From contig QCNH01000008.1 of assembly GCA_003213275.1 (NCBI GenBank), forward strand, positions 1 to 33,501: a DNA stretch of 33,501 nt, written 5' to 3'. Positions 1 to 9,005 of the stretch are shown here, piece after piece. This DNA comes from Prochlorococcus sp. AG-424-M03 (lineage in GTDB: Bacteria > Cyanobacteriota > Cyanobacteriia > PCC-6307 > Cyanobiaceae). Under the pieces are notes generated by a model that did not search any database, was not told where the DNA came from, and saw only the letters and a program-made list of their open reading frames with translations. Made by a program: the position numbers and the translations under genes. Positions within the stretch are counted from its first letter, which is position 1, and each line of letters opens with the position of its first letter.

Positions 1-276
1 ATTCTTAGAAATTATCAAGGCAAACGGATGAGTAGCATCAACAACGCATTTGATTTTATTTTTTTTTATGAAATTAATAATTTCATCTTTATTTTTTAAT
101 TTACCCGTAATGATATGTAACTTTGGATTTTTAATATAAGCTTGCCCAGCTTTATAAGTTAAAACACTTGCAAAAACTGAATAGTTAAGTTCAAGAAGTC
201 TATTCGCTATTACAGGTCCATCCGAAGTTCCTGATAGGATCCAAACATTTTCATGGCAATTTTCTTGATTCTGCAT
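1..276 (-). CDS. cobK: Precorrin-6A reductase CobK/CbiJ, N-terminal part (cut by window edge)
   Basis: The minus-strand frame runs from an ATG at 276 off the left edge of the window, giving 92 residues. CobK/CbiJ reduces precorrin-6A (or the cobalt form) in corrin ring synthesis for cobalamin. Seen here: a Rossmann-like opening with ILSGTSDGP near residues 13-21, a following Ala/Leu-rich helix, and VVDATHPFA near residues 78-86, the diagnostic motif of this family. The C-terminal half lies outside the window. The gene is divergent from the ssb-like gene with a 28-bp gap that must hold both promoters. The family call is firm; the rest of the protein cannot be judged. Confidence 0.88.
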   Translation of the reverse strand, partial: MQNQENCHENVWILSGTSDGPVIANRLLELNYSVFASVLTYKAGQAYIKNPKLHIITGKLKNKDEIINFIKKNKIKCVVDATHPFALIISKN

Positions 277-304
277 CAATATATCCTTAATTAAATAGAA
301 AGTA

Positions 305-730
305 ATGAATCATTGTTTAATTCAAGCGGTAATTAATAGCGCCCCCCAAATGAGGTATACCAAAGAGAACCAAACTCCAATTGCAGAAATGATTGTTAAT
401 TTTAAAGGATTACGTAGTGAAGATCCAGTTAGACAACTAAAGATTTTAGGATGGGGCAATATTGCCCAAGAGATGATAGACGAACTAAAGGAAGGGCAAC
501 ATATTATTATTGAGGGACGTCTTAAAATGAATTCTGTCACTAGAAAAGACGGGACAAAAGAAAAACAGCCAGAACTAACAGCATCAAAAATTCATCAAAT
601 AGCGCCAGTTGAAGTTATTAAATCTGATCAAATAGAAAATAGTGAGTCAGCTGATAAAAGAGAAAACACAAAAAACTCTAGTTGGGATAGTTCACCTTTA
701 GTGCCAGAAGTTGATGAGATACCTTTTTAA
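305..730 (+). CDS. Single-stranded DNA-binding protein (cyanobacterial short SSB/Ycf41-like)
   Basis: A 141-aa protein with one OB-fold domain at about residues 1-100, followed by an acidic, Ser/Asn-rich tail ending in EVDEIPF. The acidic tail with terminal Pro-Phe is the usual SSB tip that recruits repair and replication partners. The OB core shows VNFKG, the QLKILGWGNIAQE stretch and a GQHIIIEGRL strand, typical of SSB/PriB-type proteins. Cyanobacteria often carry more than one SSB paralogue, so this may not be the main replicative SSB. It starts at ATG 305 and converges on a small minus-strand gene with only one base between the two stop codons. Confidence 0.8.
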   Translation: MNHCLIQAVINSAPQMRYTKENQTPIAEMIVNFKGLRSEDPVRQLKILGWGNIAQEMIDELKEGQHIIIEGRLKMNSVTRKDGTKEKQPELTASKIHQIAPVEVIKSDQIENSESADKRENTKNSSWDSSPLVPEVDEIPF

Positions 731-731
731 G

Positions 732-914
732 TCAAATATCAACATTATTTTCCTGAACACTTATAATTAACTTGCTTATTTTTCTTTCAAGAGCTGCAAG
801 TTGGCTTCTAATTTCTGGCCATTTACCTTTATCAAGATTTTCTAAGAGCCATGCTCTATCTTGATCAAGTTTTAAAATCAATTCGTCTTGATTGGCAGTA
901 TTAGGATCTTGCAT
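732..914 (-). CDS. Small conserved coiled-coil protein of unknown function
   Basis: A 60-aa acidic protein from ATG 914. I do not recognise a named family. It is almost entirely helical by eye: an N-terminal QDELILKLDQDRAWLLENLDKG segment with regular Leu spacing, then a second helix RSQLAALERKISKLI that could pair as a short coiled coil. Support for it being real: the composition is protein-like, the frame fills the space between two convincing genes, and the stop sits one base from the ssb-like stop in the compact style of this genome. It is divergent from the DUF2854 gene at 957 with a 42-bp gap. Confidence 0.65.
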   Translation of the reverse strand: MQDPNTANQDELILKLDQDRAWLLENLDKGKWPEIRSQLAALERKISKLIISVQENNVDI

Positions 915-956
915 AATACTTGTTAGAACATTATAAAATCATTCTACTAAATCAAA

Positions 957-1487
957 ATGAAGAAATACTTATCGCCTGGAAACTTAATTGTAACCACTGG
1001 AGGTATATTAGCTTTTGTTGGAATGACTGCTTATTTTACTGACTCAGTAAACTTAAGTGTACCTACTTTTTTTTATGGAGTACCTATTTTTCTAATTGGA
1101 TTAGGTTTAAAGACTTCAGAAATACCTCCTGTAGAATTGTTTGACAATGAAAATTTTGAGTCAAATAGATTTAATAGACCAAAAGAATTAACGGCTCTAG
1201 TCAAAGATGTCACACGATGGAGGTATGGGATAAAAGCTCATCTTGAATCTTCATTAGAATCTTTAAATTTGTGGGACGAGGATAATCCACCTCAACTCAA
1301 AGAAATTGAGGAGATTACAAAGGAAGAGAAAAATGGTCTAAGAATGCGTTTTGAATTAAATGCTGTCCCTCTAGAAAAATGGATTGAGAAACAAGAACGA
1401 TTAAACAGGTTTTTCGTAAAAGGTCTTGAATCAGAATTTATTATCGACGATAATAAAAAAGAATTTGATTTTATTCTTTTTTATTAA
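957..1487 (+). CDS. DUF2854 membrane protein
   Basis: A 176-aa protein matching, from memory, the DUF2854 family of cyanobacteria and plastids, whose function is unknown to me. Two hydrophobic segments lie near residues 8-27 (LIVTTGGILAFVGMTAYF) and 32-50 (VPTFFYGVPIFLIGLGLK), giving a hairpin in the membrane. The remaining two thirds form a soluble charged domain rich in Glu, Lys and Trp. The FYGVPIFLIGLGLK stretch followed by a Pro-Pro-Val is the part I recognise. It stands 63 bp upstream of argB on the same strand; whether they share a transcript cannot be seen. Confidence 0.75.
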   Translation: MKKYLSPGNLIVTTGGILAFVGMTAYFTDSVNLSVPTFFYGVPIFLIGLGLKTSEIPPVELFDNENFESNRFNRPKELTALVKDVTRWRYGIKAHLESSLESLNLWDEDNPPQLKEIEEITKEEKNGLRMRFELNAVPLEKWIEKQERLNRFFVKGLESEFIIDDNKKEFDFILFY

Positions 1488-1550
1488 ATATAAGATTATA
1501 TTTGTAAAAACCTAATTTCCTAATTCAATTAAGTTTTAATAAATTTTATA

Positions 1551-2402
1551 ATGAACGATTCTCAAAGAGTATCAATATTAAGCGAAGCACTTCCATATAT
1601 ACAAAGTTTCTCAGGTAGAAAAATTGTTATCAAGTATGGAGGTTCTGTCATGGAGGAGGCCCATTTAAAAAAGGCTTTTTTTAGAGATATAGCACTTTTA
1701 TCAAGCGTAGGAGTTTGCCCGGTAGTAATTCATGGAGGAGGGCCTGAAATTAATAATTGGTTAAACAAATTAGAAATATCTCCTAAATTTGAAAATGGAT
1801 TAAGAATTACTGATCAGAAAACAATGGATATTGTCGAAATGGTTTTAATGGGCAGGGTTAACAAACAAATTGTAAGAGGTATTAATAAAACTGGATCCCT
1901 AGCTGTAGGGATATCGGGTCTTGATGGGAACTTAATCCAATCCAGAGAATTAGGAGATGGGAGCCATGGCTTGGTTGGAGAAGTCACTAAAATCAATCCT
2001 GAATTATTAGAACCTCTTATTTCTAAAGGTTATATTCCTGTTATTTCTAGTATTGGATCTACCATAGAGGGTATTTCTCATAACATTAACGCAGACTTTG
2101 TCGCTGGAGAAATTGCTGCCGCAATAAATGCAGAAAAACTTATACTTCTTACTGATACTCAGGGAATTTTAGAAGAAAAAGATAACAGAAACAGCCTTTT
2201 TGAAAAAATCAATCTTAAAGAAGCAAGGGATCTTATTGATAAGAAAATTGTCACTGAAGGTATGATTCCAAAGACAGAATGCTGTATTAGAGCTTTAGCT
2301 CAAGGAGTCAAAGCAGCTCACATCATTGATGGAAGAATAGAACATTCATTACTTCTTGAGATTTTTACTAATTCTGGAATTGGCACAATGATAGTTGCCT
2401 AA
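1551..2402 (+). CDS. argB: Acetylglutamate kinase
   Basis: A 283-aa amino-acid kinase that phosphorylates N-acetylglutamate, the committed step of arginine synthesis. Seen: the phosphate-binding VIKYGGSVM near residue 27, the IHGGGPEI loop near residue 60, and the C-terminal [12 protein letters not shown] and GMIPKTECC stretches that bind ATP and substrate. Length is normal. In cyanobacteria this enzyme is typically activated by the PII signal protein, and the N-terminal helix ([15 protein letters not shown]) is of the hexamer-forming, arginine-sensitive type; this regulation is family knowledge, not shown here. The next gene begins 3 bp after the stop, so the two are probably co-transcribed. 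Confidence 0.97.
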   Translation: MNDSQRVSILSEALPYIQSFSGRKIVIKYGGSVMEEAHLKKAFFRDIALLSSVGVCPVVIHGGGPEINNWLNKLEISPKFENGLRITDQKTMDIVEMVLMGRVNKQIVRGINKTGSLAVGISGLDGNLIQSRELGDGSHGLVGEVTKINPELLEPLISKGYIPVISSIGSTIEGISHNINADFVAGEIAAAINAEKLILLTDTQGILEEKDNRNSLFEKINLKEARDLIDKKIVTEGMIPKTECCIRALAQGVKAAHIIDGRIEHSLLLEIFTNSGIGTMIVA

Positions 2403-2405
2403 CTT

Positions 2406-3515
2406 ATGCAAAGTTATGAGCAAGTTTTAGAGACAGTAGAAATTGCTTTAGCTAAAGGTGAGTATCATTATTGCATTGAATTTCTTTTGCCCATAATCGA
2501 ATCATTTCCTTTATCAAGTAAAGAAGGAGTCAATTTAAGAACAATTTTAATTACTGCCCTTTGTGGTATCAATAAAAAAGAGGACGCAAAAAGGTTTTGC
2601 AAAGAACTTCTCAAATCTTACGATAATAAAACTAGAGAAAATGCAAAATATTTGATGGAAGTTATAGATTCTCCTGATATCAAAAAACCAAAAGATTGGA
2701 ATGTAGAATTTGAAAGCGATCCATCACTAAATAAAAATTCTCTTCACTCATTACGCAAAAAAAGAAAAATAGTGGAGGAAAAAAAATTTATCAATGTTAC
2801 GAATACTCCAACTGGCGAAACTAAACCTTTTCAGAAGGGGTTTTCACTGATCATTCTTATAATATTATTATTATTAATTCCACTCCTAAGTGGCTGCGTT
2901 AAAGTTGAGAATTCTCTTGATCTTCGTGAACTTGATTCAATAACTAATAATCTTGTTATAGAAAGTAAATACATTAAAAAATTCCCTTGGCAGCTAAAAT
3001 TTGAAGAGAAAATTAAAGATATTTTTCCTGATGCAGAAATTATACAAAAAGAATCCAGTTTTTCTCTTAAAAATAAAAATCTCAATCTAGAAGATACCAA
3101 GAAAGTTCTTAGAATAATAAGTAATACTGCCGGAGAGTTCGAGGGGGGATTAACAAATATACAAATCCATACTACTCAAAAAAACTTCATCTTTTTTAAA
3201 AAATTTTTTTATAAGGTAGATTTAGATCTCAACTCTGTTCAAGACATTGATAATTTAGAACTTATTTTCAAAATCATTCCCCCAAATAAAGCGACCCTTA
3301 CTGGTAAAAAGAACTCGAATTTAGAAATCACAAAAAATCAAATAATTTGGGAATTACATCCTGGGCAGGTAAATAGTCTCGAATTCTCTTTCTGGAGCTG
3401 GAACAAATTATTGATTGGGATATCGGTTATTTTAATAATAATATCATTAGCTTATTCATTAAGATTCTATAGATTTAAGTTAGGGACTAATTTGCCTCAA
3501 CTTCCATCAAAATAA
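2406..3515 (+). CDS. Fused helical-repeat / DUF3153 membrane protein
   Basis: A 369-aa protein in two parts. Residues 1 to about 100 are a helical, TPR-like region (ALAKGEYHYCIEFLLPI, an Ala-containing repeat, and KKPKDWNVEFESDP), similar in style to a separate family of small cyanobacterial repeat proteins. Then comes a membrane segment near residues 144-163 (SLIILIILLLLIPLLSGC) ending in a Cys that resembles a lipobox, a lumen- or periplasm-facing domain of the DUF3153 type, and a second membrane helix near residues 335-352 with a basic tail. DUF3153 has no known function to me. It follows argB by 3 bp, and its stop codon abuts the priA stop with no base between. The fusion is inferred from sequence character, not from an alignment. 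Confidence 0.7.
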   Translation: MQSYEQVLETVEIALAKGEYHYCIEFLLPIIESFPLSSKEGVNLRTILITALCGINKKEDAKRFCKELLKSYDNKTRENAKYLMEVIDSPDIKKPKDWNVEFESDPSLNKNSLHSLRKKRKIVEEKKFINVTNTPTGETKPFQKGFSLIILIILLLLIPLLSGCVKVENSLDLRELDSITNNLVIESKYIKKFPWQLKFEEKIKDIFPDAEIIQKESSFSLKNKNLNLEDTKKVLRIISNTAGEFEGGLTNIQIHTTQKNFIFFKKFFYKVDLDLNSVQDIDNLELIFKIIPPNKATLTGKKNSNLEITKNQIIWELHPGQVNSLEFSFWSWNKLLIGISVILIIISLAYSLRFYRFKLGTNLPQLPSK

Positions 3516-5792
3516 TTACAACTCTGCCGGATTAACATCAATTGTTAAAAAAACATTTTTAGGAACTAGTTTCCATAATAATGACTTATCTGGCAAAGGT
3601 ATTTTTGAACCTTCAGGACCATGGATTAAGATCTGCCATCTAAATTTTTTCCCAACTTTTGAAATTAAGCTAGGAGCAGGGCCTATTAATTTCCAATTAT
3701 TTTGCTCACAAAAAATTAGCAGATATTTTGCTAATTTGATTGCACTTGATTCTGTTAGTTCATAATCTTCCCCTGATAACTTTAAGAGGCAAATCTCGCA
3801 AAATGGGAATAAATTGGCATCTTTTCTCAATTTCGAATTTTCAATCAAAAATCTTTCGTAATTTCGTTTCTGAAGATAAGAAATCACAGGATTATTTGGT
3901 TTATATGTTTGAAAAATAACTTTTCCTTTTTTTTGAGCTCTCCCTGCTCTTCCAGCCAATTGTAAAAATAATTGCAATGATTTTTCTTCTGCCGAAATAT
4001 CTGGACGATGAAGCAATCCATCTGCCGCGATCACTACTGAAAGAGTAATATTGGGTATATCGATTCCTTTTGCCAACATTTGAGTTCCTACAAGAATGTC
4101 GGCATCCCCCTTAGAAAACTTGGAAAGAATATCTCTATGACCATCCTTACCTGAGGTTGTATCTCTATCAAATCGAAGTACTCTTAATTCAGGAAATTCT
4201 TCATTTAAAAACTCTATAACTCTTTGGGTCCCTATCCCAAAAGGCTTGAAGGCATTTGAATTACAATCTGGACAATGATTAATAATTCTCGATTTATGAT
4301 CACACCAATGACAATTTAACCATTTTTTTCCTTTTGAACCTAGATGTACCGATAAAGGAATATCACAGTTTGGACAATTTATTAAATATCCGCAATTTCT
4401 ACAACTTAAAAAACCACTATACCCCCTCCTAGGGATCAAAATTATTGCCTGCTCATTCTTTAAGCGTAGTTGGGGAAGCAATTCTAATAACTCACCAGAT
4501 AAAATCTTCATATTTCCCTTCTTAAATTCATCCCGCATATCAATAATTCTTATTTCAGGCACCTCTTGGCTAGATATTCTATGAATCATTCGTACTAATT
4601 TGAAATTCTTTTCATAAATACACTTTTTCCAAGTCTTCATTGATGGGGTTGCACTTCCAAAAATTAGCTTTGCGGAGTTCCTTTTTACTATTTCAATAGC
4701 AACCTCTCTTGCGTCATAACAAGGCATAGGGCTATCTTGTTTATATGAAACATCATGTTCTTCATCCATTATTATTAATCCTAGATTTTTAATTGGAAGA
4801 AATACTGCAGATCTTGTTCCTATTACTATTAGAGGTTTATTAGCATTGATGATTTTGTTCCAAACTAAAGTTCTATGACTAGAAGAACAGTTACTATGAT
4901 ATTCGTAAACAACATTATTAAATCGCATACTAAACCTATCAATAAGTTGAGGAATTAGACCAATTTCTGGGGCAAGTATCAAACAACTTTTTTTCTTCAG
5001 TAATTGATCTTCAGAAATTCGCATATAAACTTCTGTTTTACCTGAACCTGTTTCACCCCATAGAAGTAACGCATCTCCAGGTTTCATTGCTTGAAATTCT
5101 TGAAATGCAGTTTTTTGCTCATTTGTCAGATTTGGTTTTTTCGTGGCAATTTGATTATTCAAAAAAGAATTTAATTTAGTATTTATTGTTTTTTTTCTTT
5201 TAGATTTAACCAGGTAATTTTTACTAACTAGTGAGTTAATGAGAGTGTAATTAAAACCAGACTTTACTAATTCACTTTGCCAATTACCTTTTTCGGTCAA
5301 AGTATTTATTAATAAAAATTCTTTATTAGTCAATTCATTTTTTTTTAAATTTAATTCTTTCTTGATTTCAATCCATATTTGCTCTTTTAAGTCTTGAGAA
5401 ATTTTCTTATGTTTACCAATCCAACCTGGAGGGAATGCCGTCTTAAACATTTTCAAATTACTAACCATATAAAAAGAAGCCAGCGCCTCTATCAACTTTC
5501 TCCAACGGTCATCAAAAATTTGTTTTTGTAAGATACCTTCAACAAACAAATATTTTATACTTGTTCTTTCAATAATATTTTCTTCATCTTTATTAATACT
5601 CAAGAAGTTTTCTTTTGAGATTACCAACCCATTCAACAATCTCCCTCTAAGTGTCACAATTACAATATCCCCAACCTCTACGCCAAGATTCTTACCATCT
5701 AAATAGTAAAAGCTATCACTATTACTGCCTATATCAAGCAAAACCTCTAATTTATAAGAGATATTTGATGATTGATTACTTGCCGGCTTCAA
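3516..5792 (-). CDS. priA: Primosomal protein N' (replication restart helicase PriA)
   Basis: A 758-aa superfamily 2 helicase that recognises stalled forks and reloads the replisome. Seen in order: an N-terminal 3'-DNA-binding domain (about 1-120), Walker A GETGSGKT at 246-253, the DEEH box at 343-346, eight zinc-binding cysteines in four pairs at 464/467, 473/476, 494/497 and 507/510, and helicase motif VI as QLAGRAGRAQKKG. The start is a TTG: no ATG lies in the first 100 codons and the N-terminal domain needs this start. That TTG overlaps the stop of the upstream 48-aa frame as TTGA, so translation is probably coupled. All key residues are present. Confidence 0.96.
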   Translation of the reverse strand: MKPASNQSSNISYKLEVLLDIGSNSDSFYYLDGKNLGVEVGDIVIVTLRGRLLNGLVISKENFLSINKDEENIIERTSIKYLFVEGILQKQIFDDRWRKLIEALASFYMVSNLKMFKTAFPPGWIGKHKKISQDLKEQIWIEIKKELNLKKNELTNKEFLLINTLTEKGNWQSELVKSGFNYTLINSLVSKNYLVKSKRKKTINTKLNSFLNNQIATKKPNLTNEQKTAFQEFQAMKPGDALLLWGETGSGKTEVYMRISEDQLLKKKSCLILAPEIGLIPQLIDRFSMRFNNVVYEYHSNCSSSHRTLVWNKIINANKPLIVIGTRSAVFLPIKNLGLIIMDEEHDVSYKQDSPMPCYDAREVAIEIVKRNSAKLIFGSATPSMKTWKKCIYEKNFKLVRMIHRISSQEVPEIRIIDMRDEFKKGNMKILSGELLELLPQLRLKNEQAIILIPRRGYSGFLSCRNCGYLINCPNCDIPLSVHLGSKGKKWLNCHWCDHKSRIINHCPDCNSNAFKPFGIGTQRVIEFLNEEFPELRVLRFDRDTTSGKDGHRDILSKFSKGDADILVGTQMLAKGIDIPNITLSVVIAADGLLHRPDISAEEKSLQLFLQLAGRAGRAQKKGKVIFQTYKPNNPVISYLQKRNYERFLIENSKLRKDANLFPFCEICLLKLSGEDYELTESSAIKLAKYLLIFCEQNNWKLIGPAPSLISKVGKKFRWQILIHGPEGSKIPLPDKSLLWKLVPKNVFLTIDVNPAEL

Positions 5793-5935
5793 AACTTTTT
5801 CTTAGTATTGGATTGTTGAACATTCCACAAAGTGTTTTTTGCACATTGTAAGTATCCTGCTCTTAAGGGAGACATGAAGCCTGGATCATTGAGTGAAAAT
5901 TCAAAAAACTGATCTGCCTGTCTGAGAAATCCCAA
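5789..5935 (-). CDS. Small 48-aa protein overlapping the priA start
   Basis: A short frame from TTG 5935 to TGA 5789, immediately upstream of priA. It encodes 48 residues opening MGFLRQADQFFEFSLNDPG and ending in a Lys-rich tail. The composition is protein-like: an aromatic helix (RQADQFFEF), an Asn-Asp-Pro-Gly turn, then a second helix (RAGYLQCAKNTLW). I do not recognise a family. Evidence that it is real: its TGA overlaps the priA TTG as TTGA, a classic coupling arrangement; it fills what would otherwise be an unusually long gap; and the frame is closed just upstream by an in-frame TAA, so TTG is the only standard start. No clear ribosome binding site is visible. Conservation across genomes would settle it. 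Confidence 0.62.
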   Translation of the reverse strand: MGFLRQADQFFEFSLNDPGFMSPLRAGYLQCAKNTLWNVQQSNTKKKF

Positions 5936-6118
5936 GACTTTTTACTTTAGGTAATCTATAGCACTATTAAAATTTTTCAACAATTGGGGGGGACTTTTTT
6001 ATTCATATTTGATAGAAAAAGTTCTATTAAACATTAAGGCAAACATTACTACTAAATGTACAAATTAGCCCTAAATAAAATTTTATCTAGTTAAATTCAC
6101 CGTAGAAAGGAGTCCATT
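5936..6118 (+). promoter_or_regulatory. Leader and promoter region of the principal sigma factor gene
   Basis: A 183-bp non-coding gap between two divergent genes, so it must also hold the promoter of the priA operon. Directly seen: a run of seven G at 5986-5992 followed by AC and six T; a possible -35 TTGATA at 6009-6014 with CATTAA at 6032-6037 after a 17-bp spacer; and an A+T-rich leader. No open frame of note. The promoter guess is weak because A+T-rich DNA gives such matches by chance. Confidence 0.35.
6106..6112 (+). promoter_or_regulatory. Strong Shine-Dalgarno site of the sigma factor gene
   Basis: AAAGGAG ends six bases before ATG 6119. It is one of the best ribosome binding sites in this window, where most genes have none that is obvious. 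It fixes the start at 6119. Confidence 0.75.
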
Positions 6119-7300
6119 ATGTGTCCAGTCGCAGCAGAATCGAAGAATTCTAAGCCTAGTTCCCAAAAAAAGATTAATAAAAAAATTAGTCCTAATTTAG
6201 AACCAGTAGTTGAAGAAGATAGTAATAGCAATAGTCAAAATCTCCAGGCTGCTTCTAATATAAAAGAAAATAACATAGAAAATAATAATGAATTTAGTGA
6301 TTCTGAAGAAGAAGATAAAGGTCTTGGGAATATAAAGCTTGGCCCAAAAGGTATATACACTGAAGATTCAATAAGAGTTTATCTACAAGAAATTGGAAGA
6401 ATTAGACTTTTAAGACCAGATGAAGAGATTGAACTTGCAAGAAAAATTGCTGACTTACTTAAATTAGAAGAACTCGCTACTCAATACGAGTCAGAAAAGG
6501 GGCATTTCCCATCTGTTAGAGAATGGGCAGAATTAATAGACATGCCTCTTTCTAAATTCAGAAGAAGGCTTCTTCTAGGAAGAAGAGCTAAAGAAAAAAT
6601 GGTTCAATCAAATTTAAGATTAGTTGTTTCCATTGCAAAAAAATATATGAATAGAGGTTTATCATTTCAAGATTTAATACAAGAAGGCAGTTTAGGTCTT
6701 ATTAGGGCAGCTGAAAAATTTGACCATGAGAAAGGTTACAAGTTCTCTACTTATGCTACTTGGTGGATTCGTCAAGCCATTACCAGAGCAATCGCAGATC
6801 AAAGCAGGACTATTAGATTACCAGTTCACTTATACGAAACAATATCCAGAATTAAAAAAACCACGAAAGTTCTAAGCCAAGAATTCGGAAGAAAACCAAG
6901 TGAAGAAGAAATAGCTGAAAGTATGGAAATGACAATTGAAAAATTAAGATTTATCGCTAAAAGTGCTCAGCTCCCTATTTCTCTAGAAACTCCAATTGGT
7001 AAAGAAGAAGACTCAAGACTTGGAGACTTCATAGAGGCTGATATAGAAAATCCAGAGCAAGATGTTTCTAAAACTTTGTTAAGAGAAGATTTAGAAGGAG
7101 TCTTAGCGACTCTAAGTCCAAGGGAACGAGATGTTTTAAGGTTGAGATATGGAATTGATGATGGAAGAATGAAAACTCTTGAAGAAATTGGACAGATTTT
7201 TGATGTAACAAGAGAAAGAATTAGACAAATAGAAGCAAAAGCCCTTAGAAAACTAAGACATCCAAATCGAAATGGGGTTTTAAAAGAATATATAAAATAA
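6119..7300 (+). CDS. rpoD: Principal RNA polymerase sigma factor (RpoD/SigA, group 1)
   Basis: A 393-aa sigma-70 protein. The first 75 or so residues are an unstructured Lys/Asn/Glu-rich extension. Region 1.2 follows ([16 protein letters not shown]), then regions 2.1-2.4 ([49 protein letters not shown]) for core binding, melting and -10 recognition. Region 3 contains the ISLETPIG segment and region 4 has [11 protein letters not shown] and the helix-turn-helix [20 protein letters not shown] for -35 recognition. The full set of regions and the strong ribosome binding site point to the housekeeping sigma rather than a minor group 2 factor, although the two are hard to separate without comparison. 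Confidence 0.9.
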   Translation: MCPVAAESKNSKPSSQKKINKKISPNLEPVVEEDSNSNSQNLQAASNIKENNIENNNEFSDSEEEDKGLGNIKLGPKGIYTEDSIRVYLQEIGRIRLLRPDEEIELARKIADLLKLEELATQYESEKGHFPSVREWAELIDMPLSKFRRRLLLGRRAKEKMVQSNLRLVVSIAKKYMNRGLSFQDLIQEGSLGLIRAAEKFDHEKGYKFSTYATWWIRQAITRAIADQSRTIRLPVHLYETISRIKKTTKVLSQEFGRKPSEEEIAESMEMTIEKLRFIAKSAQLPISLETPIGKEEDSRLGDFIEADIENPEQDVSKTLLREDLEGVLATLSPRERDVLRLRYGIDDGRMKTLEEIGQIFDVTRERIRQIEAKALRKLRHPNRNGVLKEYIK

Positions 7301-7397
7301 AAAAAGTTAAATATAATTTTCAGCTGGGAAAAGTTGCAGAAGAATATCTTAAAATAGTTTCGACTTAATTTTAATCCAAACTTAAAAATAATATTTA

Positions 7398-8348
7398 ATG
7401 ACTAATTTTAAACTGAAAATAGCTAGTAGAAGAAGTAAACTAGCCATGGTCCAAACTTTATGGGTTAAAGATCAACTAGAAAAAAATATTCCCAATTTAG
7501 AGGTATCCATAGAAGCTATGGCCACTCAAGGTGACAAAATTCTTGATGTAGCCTTAGCCAAAATAGGTGACAAAGGCTTATTTACAAAAGAACTTGAAGC
7601 TCAAATGCTTTTAGGCCAGGCAGATATAGCAGTACATTCTCTAAAAGACTTACCAACAAATTTACCAAATGGTCTTAAATTAGGATGTATCACAAAAAGA
7701 GAAGACCCTGCAGATGCTTTAGTAATAAGCAAAAATAATGATATTTATAAATTAGAGACCTTACCTGCCGGTTCGATTGTTGGTACAAGCTCGCTAAGAA
7801 GACTTGCACAACTAAAAAATAAGTACCCACATCTTAATTTCAAGGATATAAGGGGAAATGTTATTACAAGAATAGAAAAATTAGATGCTGGAGAATTTGA
7901 TTGCATTATTCTTGCTGCAGCTGGTTTAAAAAGATTGGGATTTGGATCAAGAATTCACCAGATTATTCCAAATGAAATTTCCCTTCACGCAGTTGGTCAG
8001 GGTGCATTAGGAATTGAATGTAAATCTGATGATAAAAAAGTTTTAGAAATTATAAATGTCTTAGAAGATAAACCCACTAGTCAAAGATGTCTAGCAGAAA
8101 GGGCATTTCTAAGAGAACTTGAAGGTGGATGCCAAGTTCCAATAGGTGTGAATAGTAGTATTAATAATGAACAACTTTCCCTTACAGGTATGGTAGCCTC
8201 TCTTGATGGAAAAAGGCTGATTAAAGATCAATATATAGGTAATATTAATGATCCTGAACAAGTAGGGAAAGAACTAGCTAAAAAACTAAAGCTACAAGGT
8301 GCTGACGAAATACTTAGCGAAATATTTGAACAATTTAGGGAAAAATAA
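7398..8348 (+). CDS. hemC: Porphobilinogen deaminase (hydroxymethylbilane synthase)
   Basis: A 316-aa enzyme that polymerises four porphobilinogens into hydroxymethylbilane, feeding chlorophyll, haem, bilins and cobalamin. Seen: the N-terminal [13 protein letters not shown], the catalytic Asp in HSLKDLP (about D84), [12 protein letters not shown] near residue 129, the DIRGNV loop, and the cofactor-anchoring Cys in [10 protein letters not shown] (about C245). Length is normal and nothing is missing. It lies 97 bp after the sigma gene on the same strand and converges on ppa with six bases between the stops. hemL at 18.3 kb and cobK at the left edge act in the same tetrapyrrole network. Confidence 0.97.
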   Translation: MTNFKLKIASRRSKLAMVQTLWVKDQLEKNIPNLEVSIEAMATQGDKILDVALAKIGDKGLFTKELEAQMLLGQADIAVHSLKDLPTNLPNGLKLGCITKREDPADALVISKNNDIYKLETLPAGSIVGTSSLRRLAQLKNKYPHLNFKDIRGNVITRIEKLDAGEFDCIILAAAGLKRLGFGSRIHQIIPNEISLHAVGQGALGIECKSDDKKVLEIINVLEDKPTSQRCLAERAFLRELEGGCQVPIGVNSSINNEQLSLTGMVASLDGKRLIKDQYIGNINDPEQVGKELAKKLKLQGADEILSEIFEQFREK

Positions 8349-8354
8349 AAATAT

Positions 8355-8942
8355 TTAATTTACTAAATTAGGATCAATTTCTTTTTTATATCTCTCTTCA
8401 CAATCTTTGATCACTTTAACAGCTTCTTCTATCCCAAAAAAACCATTTACTGTACATGTTCCTGGCTTTTTCAGATCTTTATAGTGTTCCCAATAATACT
8501 TTGTTTCTTTTAGCCAATGCTCTCCAAGGTCTTGGAAACTTAAAATATGATCCATTCTTTTATCATCTGCCAAAACTGCTATTACCTTATCATCAACCTC
8601 TCCTCCATCATCAAATTTCATTACTCCAATAATCCTTGCCTCCACGATAGATCCAGGTATCAATGGCTCAGTTACCCCAACAATTTCAACATCAAGTGGA
8701 TCTCCATCTTCATCCCATGTCCTAGGTATACATCCATAAGCAAAGGGATAAGCAAGAGAAGAATAACCCACCCTGTCAAGCTTGAGATGACCCGTTTCTG
8801 TAATTAATTCATATTTATTTATGGTATTAGAATTCAATTCAACAATTGTATTAACGATTGAATTTGAGCTATCAGTGAAAGCATTAAGTATATGCAATAG
8901 ATTTGGGGTAACTCTACTTGGGGGTTGATTAAGATTTGCCAT
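8355..8942 (-). CDS. ppa: Inorganic pyrophosphatase (soluble, family I)
   Basis: A 195-aa family I pyrophosphatase that hydrolyses pyrophosphate to pull biosynthetic reactions forward. Seen: the GHLKLDRVGYSSLAYPFAYG stretch, the signature DEDGDPLDVEIV with the metal-binding aspartates, and a final helical segment. I chose ATG 8942 (MANLNQPPS) because the family usually opens this way; a GTG at 8978 would add 12 basic residues and is less likely. The M32 peptidase gene lies upstream on the same strand, about 60 bp away, so co-transcription is possible. Confidence 0.95.
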   Translation of the reverse strand: MANLNQPPSRVTPNLLHILNAFTDSSNSIVNTIVELNSNTINKYELITETGHLKLDRVGYSSLAYPFAYGCIPRTWDEDGDPLDVEIVGVTEPLIPGSIVEARIIGVMKFDDGGEVDDKVIAVLADDKRMDHILSFQDLGEHWLKETKYYWEHYKDLKKPGTCTVNGFFGIEEAVKVIKDCEERYKKEIDPNLVN

Positions 8943-9005
8943 CAAAAAATTATTTTTATTTATCTTACATCCTCGCACTAAACGAAATTCTTTAAAAGTA
9001 ATGTT

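Noticed and set aside
5651-5851. Plus-strand 66-codon open frame over the priA start
   Set aside because: Low-complexity composition and full overlap with priA and the better-supported 48-aa frame.
8547-8807. Plus-strand 86-codon frame inside ppa
   Set aside because: Antisense shadow of a well-supported enzyme gene with an Ile/Ser/His-rich, unprotein-like composition.
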